A stretch of DNA of 9,873 bases from NCBI GenBank assembly GCA_947629845.1, contig CANRFD010000044.1:1-9873 (forward strand), in the 5' to 3' direction. Made by a program: the position numbers and the translations under genes. The stretch comes from an uncultured Clostridia bacterium. GTDB lineage: Bacteria > Bacillota > Clostridia > Christensenellales > Borkfalkiaceae. The notes under the pieces were generated by a model. It saw nothing but the letters and a program-made list of their open reading frames with translations. It had not been told where the DNA came from and searched no databases. Below are positions 6,881-9,873 of the stretch, piece after piece; the stretch's first letter is position 1, and each line of letters begins with the position of its first letter.

Positions 6881-6957
6881 CGGTACCGTCGGAAGAGGGA
6901 GCGCGCAGCTTCCGCAGGAAACCGTCGGGCACGGACGGCGCGGCCGTCCATTTTTTT
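6881..6957 (+). promoter_or_regulatory. Structured asd leader, probable transcription attenuator
   Basis: The leader holds a first hairpin (CGGAAG 6890-6895 with CTTCCG 6909-6914), two copies of ACCGTCGG (6885-6892 and 6921-6928) and a terminator hairpin. CCGTC of the second copy (6922-6926) can pair with GACGG at 6934-6938, which is the 5' arm of the terminator; the first copy could do the same at longer range. So mutually exclusive terminator and antiterminator folds are possible. Lysine riboswitches are known before lysine genes in Firmicutes, but this leader is shorter and lacks their conserved core as far as I can see. GGTACCG at 6882-6888 recalls only part of the T-box motif. No ATG-initiated leader peptide is present. 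The sensing element is unidentified. Confidence 0.5.
6933..6957 (+). terminator. Intrinsic terminator within the asd leader
   Basis: GGACGGC (6933-6939) and GCCGTCC (6943-6949) form a perfect 7-bp stem around GCG. An A and seven Ts follow (6951-6957). It lies downstream of the asd promoter and ends 23 nt before the asd start, so it would stop asd transcription unless overcome. It may also stop any stray rightward transcript entering the operon. Confidence 0.75.
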
Positions 6958-6980
6958 CCATCTTACCTCGGGAGAAACGC

Positions 6981-8060
6981 ATGAAAAAACAGTTTCGGGT
7001 AGGCATTATCGGCGCCACGGGCATGGTCGGGCAACGCTTTGTCTCCCTTCTCGAACACCATCCGTGGTTCCGCCCCGCCGCCCTCCTCGCGAGCGCGCGT
7101 TCGGCGGGAAAACCGTACGCCCAAGCCGTGGACGGGAAGTGGGCGATGCCCTTTTCCATCCCCTCCTATGCGAGGGACATGACGGTGCTCGACGCCGCCG
7201 ACCCCGCCCGGCTCGCCGGCAAGGTAGATTTTGTGTTCTGCGCCGTCAATATGAAGAAGGACGACGTCAAGGCGCTCGAAGAGCGCTACGCAAGGGCGGA
7301 GCTCCCCGTCGTCTCCAACAATTCGGCGCACCGCTTCACGCCCGACGTGCCCATGGTCATTCCCGAGATCAACGCCGAACATCTCGCCATCATTGAAACG
7401 CAGCGGGAGCGGCTGGGCACCCGCCGCGGGTTCATCGCCGTAAAGAGCAACTGTTCGCTGCAATCGTACGTCCCCCTTCTGCACCCCCTCCGCAAGTTCG
7501 GCGTCACGGAGGCGGCGGTGTGCACCTATCAGGCAATTTCGGGCGCGGGCAGGACGTTTGACACGATGCCCGAGATCCTCGACAACATCATCCCCTACAT
7601 CGGCGGCGAGGAGGAAAAGAGCCAATCCGAACCCATGAAAATTTGGGGCAGGGTGGAAAACGGAAAAATTTTGCCCGCGGACAGCCCCATAATTTCGGCG
7701 CAATGCCTGCGCGTTCCCGTCTCCGACGGGCACACCGCGGCAGTGTTCGTAAAATTCAAAGACAGGCCGACGAGGGAGCAGATCCTTTCGGCGTGGGAAA
7801 ATTACGCGGGGGAACCGCAGCGGCTGGGGCTCCCCTCCGCGCCCAAGCAATTTCTGCACTATCTCGGGGAGGACGACCGCCCACAGCCCAAGCTCGACAG
7901 GATGACGGAAAACGGCATGGCGGTGACGGCGGGGCGGCTCCGCGAAGATACGCTGTTCGACTATAAATTTATCGGTTGTTCGCACAACACCCTGCGGGGC
8001 GCGGCGGGCGGCGCGGTGCTTCTCGCCGAGCTGCTTGCGGCGAAGGGATATCTGGACTGA
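6981..8060 (+). CDS. asd: Aspartate-semialdehyde dehydrogenase
   Basis: This enzyme reduces L-aspartyl-4-phosphate to aspartate semialdehyde with NADPH, the branch point to diaminopimelate/lysine and to threonine/methionine. The 359-residue protein opens with the nucleotide-binding GIIGATGMVGQRF (8-20). It carries the active-site cysteine C158 in VKSNCSLQ and the catalytic histidine, probably H251, in RVPVSDGHTAAVFV. The wording around these sites (SNCSLQ rather than the NCSTIQ or NCTTS of other bacterial forms) and the length resemble the archaeal/eukaryote-type Asd branch, which also occurs in clostridia. GGAGA at 6971-6975 lies 5 nt before ATG 6981. It is the first gene of the asd-dapA-dapB unit, 36 nt ahead of dapA, and probably under control of the terminator in its leader. 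No defect seen. Confidence 0.96.
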   Translation: MKKQFRVGIIGATGMVGQRFVSLLEHHPWFRPAALLASARSAGKPYAQAVDGKWAMPFSIPSYARDMTVLDAADPARLAGKVDFVFCAVNMKKDDVKALEERYARAELPVVSNNSAHRFTPDVPMVIPEINAEHLAIIETQRERLGTRRGFIAVKSNCSLQSYVPLLHPLRKFGVTEAAVCTYQAISGAGRTFDTMPEILDNIIPYIGGEEEKSQSEPMKIWGRVENGKILPADSPIISAQCLRVPVSDGHTAAVFVKFKDRPTREQILSAWENYAGEPQRLGLPSAPKQFLHYLGEDDRPQPKLDRMTENGMAVTAGRLREDTLFDYKFIGCSHNTLRGAAGGAVLLAELLAAKGYLD

Positions 8061-8096
8061 CCCCGCGCGCATATCATAAGTGAAGGAGAAAACATC

Positions 8097-8940
8097 ATGA
8101 CGGGATTTCTGCGCGGAAGCGCAACGGCGATGATCACGCCGTTCACCGCGGACGGCGTCAACTTCGACGCGCTCGCAAAGCTCATCGAGTACCAAATCGA
8201 AGGCGGCACGGACGCGCTCGTCGTGCTCGGCACCACGGGCGAACCGGCGACGATGTCCGAAGAGGAAAAGACGGAGGTCATGCGGTTTGCCGCCCAAAAG
8301 AACGCGGGCAGGGCGAAACTGCTCTTCGGCACGGGCAGCAACTGCACGGAGAAGGCGGTGAAGGCCTCCAAACACGCCGTAGACTGCGGCGCGGACGGCG
8401 TGCTCGCCGTTACCCCCTACTACAACAAATGCACCCAGCGCGGCATTTACGAGTACTATAAGGCCATCTGCGCGGCGGTGGACGTTCCCATCGTCGCCTA
8501 CAACGTGCCCGGGCGCACGGGCGTGAACATTTTGCCCGAGACGGCGGCGGCGATCGCCGAGCTGAAGAACCTCGCGGGCATCAAGGAGGCGAGCGGCAAC
8601 ATGGCGCAGGTCATGGAGACCGCCCGCAGAACGCGCGGCAAGTGCGGGCGGCACGGCGGTCATCTCCGTCGTCTCCAACCTCGCGCCGCGGCAGGTGAAG
8701 GAGCTCGTCACGGCGGTCGGGGCGGGCGACCTTGTGCGGGCGAACGCGTTGAGCGACGCCCTTCTCCCCCTCGCCGACGCCTGCTTCTGCGAAGTCAACC
8801 CCATCCCCGTCAAGGCGGGCGCAAACCTTTTGGGCTTTGAAGCGGGTCTGCCCCGTGCGCCGCTCACCGAGATCGAGGCGCAACATTCGGAACGGCTGCG
8901 GGCGGCCATGATACAGCTCGGGCTAAAGGTGAAAGCATGA
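8097..8940 (+). pseudogene. dapA: 4-hydroxy-tetrahydrodipicolinate synthase, frameshifted by an internal deletion
   Basis: DapA condenses pyruvate with aspartate semialdehyde. The first 177 codons are normal: GTTGE at 45-49, TPYYNK with Y109, YNVPGRTG with Y135 and R140, and GIKEASGN with the Schiff-base lysine K163. After METAR (about 8627) the frame turns to Arg/Gly-rich sequence and stops at 8840 (247 codons in all). The true C-terminal part continues in another frame from 8644, as GGTAVISVVSNLAP through NPIPVKAG, to a stop at 8940. Between GN and GG there are 46 nt where E. coli DapA has 31 codons, so about 47 nt and the LxSGDDxxxL region are missing. With these restored the protein would be about 293 residues, the usual size. 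AAGGAG at 8083-8088 is a strong ribosome binding site. It is either a real lesion or an assembly error; intact neighbours favour the latter. Confidence 0.88.
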
Positions 8941-9695
8941 AGATCGTACTCTGCGGCGCCTGCGGCAAAATGGGAAAGAACGTGGCGGAGCTCGCCGGCT
9001 CCGGCAGCGACACCATCGTCTGCGGCGTAGACATCGCGCCCGCCCCCGCCCCCTTCCCCGTATATACGCGCTTTGCGGACGTCACCGAAGCCGCCGACGT
9101 CCTGATCGACTTTTCCTCCCCCACCGCGCTCGAGGAGCGGCTGCGCTTCTGCGAAGATCGGGGCATTCCCGCCGTGCTCGCCTCCACGGGCTATTCGGAC
9201 AACGACCTCGCGCTCATCGAGAACTACTCCAAGCGCGTTGCCATCTTCAAGACGGGCAACCTCTCCCTCGGCGTCAACGTGCTGCAATACCTTGCAAAGA
9301 AGGCGGCGCAGGCGCTCGGCGAAAATTTCGACGCCGAGATCGTGGAGCGGCACCACCGCGAAAAGAAGGACGCCCCCTCCGGCACCGCGCTGATGCTCGC
9401 AAAGAGCGTGAACGAGGGCTTCGGCGGCGGAAAGGAGAACGTCTGCGGAAGAGAGGGCGCCGTGGGCGCGCGGAAGAGGAGCGAGATCGGCATTCACGCC
9501 GTCCGCGGGGGCACCATCGTCGGCGAACACGAGGTGATGTTTGCGGGCGAGGACGAAATTCTGACGCTCTCGCACTCGGCACGAAGCCGCAAGGTGTTTG
9601 CGGCGGGCGCGCTGAAGGCGGCGGCATGGATGCGCGGCAAGCGCCCCGGCATCTACGATATGGACGATCTTCTGGACGGGATCTTCAATCAATAA
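8937..9695 (+). CDS. dapB: 4-hydroxy-tetrahydrodipicolinate reductase
   Basis: DapB uses NAD(P)H to reduce the product of DapA to tetrahydrodipicolinate, the common precursor of meso-diaminopimelate, lysine and dipicolinic acid. The 252-residue protein has the dinucleotide-binding GACGKMG (7-13) and IDFSSPTAL (57-65). FKTGNLSLGVNVL lies at 104-116. The family signature is ERHHREKKDAPSGTA (137-151), holding the catalytic histidine pair H139/H140, lysine K144 and the substrate-binding SGT. HAVRGGTIVGEHEV (187-200) and LSHSARSR (211-218) follow as expected. ATG 8937 overlaps the in-frame dapA stop as ATGA, with AAAGGTG just upstream, so it is built for translational coupling to dapA. With dapA out of frame, ribosomes would leave at 8840, about 100 nt early. 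Length and motifs are normal. Confidence 0.97.
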   Translation: MKIVLCGACGKMGKNVAELAGSGSDTIVCGVDIAPAPAPFPVYTRFADVTEAADVLIDFSSPTALEERLRFCEDRGIPAVLASTGYSDNDLALIENYSKRVAIFKTGNLSLGVNVLQYLAKKAAQALGENFDAEIVERHHREKKDAPSGTALMLAKSVNEGFGGGKENVCGREGAVGARKRSEIGIHAVRGGTIVGEHEVMFAGEDEILTLSHSARSRKVFAAGALKAAAWMRGKRPGIYDMDDLLDGIFNQ

Positions 9696-9710
9696 AAAAA
9701 GATAAGCGAA

Positions 9711-9743
9711 CGCCCCGCGGCAAGCCGCGGGGCGATTGATTTT
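9711..9743 (+). terminator. Rho-independent terminator after dapB
   Basis: CGCCCCGCGG (9711-9720) and CCGCGGGGCG (9725-9734) form a perfect 10-bp stem with loop CAAG, 15 nt after the dapB stop. The T-rich tail ATTGATTTTG is interrupted. AATCAAT (9687-9693) could pair with ATTGATT (9735-9741) across an unpaired A-rich bulge. Read leftward, the stem is followed after about 10 nt by seven Ts (9700-9694), so it may also stop the convergent ABC transporter gene. Confidence 0.8.
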
Positions 9744-9775
9744 GTGCCGCCCGCAGGGGCGGCGCGTATTTTATT
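9744..9775 (+). terminator. Second tandem hairpin, overlapping the convergent gene's stop
   Basis: GTGCCGCCC (9744-9752) pairs with GGGCGGCGC (9757-9765), 9 pairs with one G-T, around loop GCAG, followed by GTATTTTATT. It backs up the first hairpin, and its tail runs into the stop codon of the minus-strand transporter gene. That arrangement is compact for convergent genes. Confidence 0.65.
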
Positions 9776-9873
9776 CGAGTTCGAATGCGCCCGTGTAGAG
9801 CTGGTAATACTTGCCCTTCATGTCGATGAGCTGTTCGTGCGTGCCGCGCTCGATGATGCGCCCCTGCTCCAAG
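9771..9873 (-). CDS. ABC transporter ATP-binding subunit, C-terminal end only
   Basis: The last 33 codons of a minus-strand gene enter from the right edge and end at TAA 9773-9771. The visible residues are LEQGRIIERGTHEQLIDMKG followed by KYYQLYTGAFELE. The phrase QGRIIERGTHEQLI, then YYQLY, is the standard end of ATP-binding domains of exporter-type (half-transporter) ABC proteins. Here it follows the H-loop part, which lies outside the window. The substrate cannot be told from this piece. The gene converges on dapB with two hairpins between them. Confidence 0.88.
   Translation of the reverse strand, partial: LEQGRIIERGTHEQLIDMKGKYYQLYTGAFELE

Noticed and set aside
5557..6984. Plus-strand open frame of 475 codons opposite the membrane protein
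   Set aside because: Composition is dominated by Asp, Glu, Arg and His, as expected from the complement of hydrophobic codons, and it crosses the divergent promoter region.
6963..9692. Minus-strand open frame of 909 codons
   Set aside because: It lies opposite asd, dapA and dapB, which are unmistakable. The antisense product is Arg/His/Gly-rich with no recognisable domain, and its continuity reflects GC-rich codon bias.

Overview
The window looks like chromosomal DNA of a GC-rich, spore-forming Firmicute, probably an uncultured Clostridia-class bacterium. The lineage call rests on a clear SpoIVA (spore-coat ATPase), a sigma-E-type promoter in front of it, an Hsp33 chaperone, a YqeM-like methyltransferase and a diaminopimelate/lysine gene cluster. 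No mobile elements, CRISPR arrays, tRNAs or rRNAs were seen. It reads mostly as housekeeping sequence; the interest lies in the regulatory DNA between genes and in one broken gene.

Left part, minus strand (6735 down to 1). A tightly packed run of five genes starts from a good sigma-A promoter at 6783-6811. In order they encode a six-span membrane protein with a lysine-rich tail, a class I SAM methyltransferase, Hsp33 (hslO), a TPR protein and a small all-helical repeat protein. Gaps are 9 nt, or the genes overlap by 4 to 37 nt. Next comes spoIVA, cut by the left window edge after 407 codons. It has its own sigma-E-like promoter, which lies in the 5' arm of a strong inverted repeat; the 3' arm of that repeat contains the spoIVA ribosome binding site. 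Read-through RNA from the operon would hide that site, whereas RNA started at the sigma-E promoter would not.

Middle (6736-6980). This 245-nt divergent intergenic region holds back-to-back sigma-A promoters, a palindrome at the start of the leftward transcript, and, on the right, a roughly 114-nt leader for asd with an intrinsic terminator ending 23 nt before the start codon. That suggests transcription attenuation of the lysine genes.

Right part, plus strand (6981-9695). asd, dapA and dapB encode three consecutive steps from aspartyl phosphate to tetrahydrodipicolinate, which feeds peptidoglycan diaminopimelate, lysine and (in spore formers) dipicolinic acid. dapA is out of frame: about 47 nt appear to be missing near 8628-8643, removing roughly 16 residues after the catalytic lysine. 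This is either an assembly error or a true lesion. Two tandem GC-rich hairpins follow dapB, and beyond them is the C-terminal end of a minus-strand ABC transporter gene, cut by the right edge.
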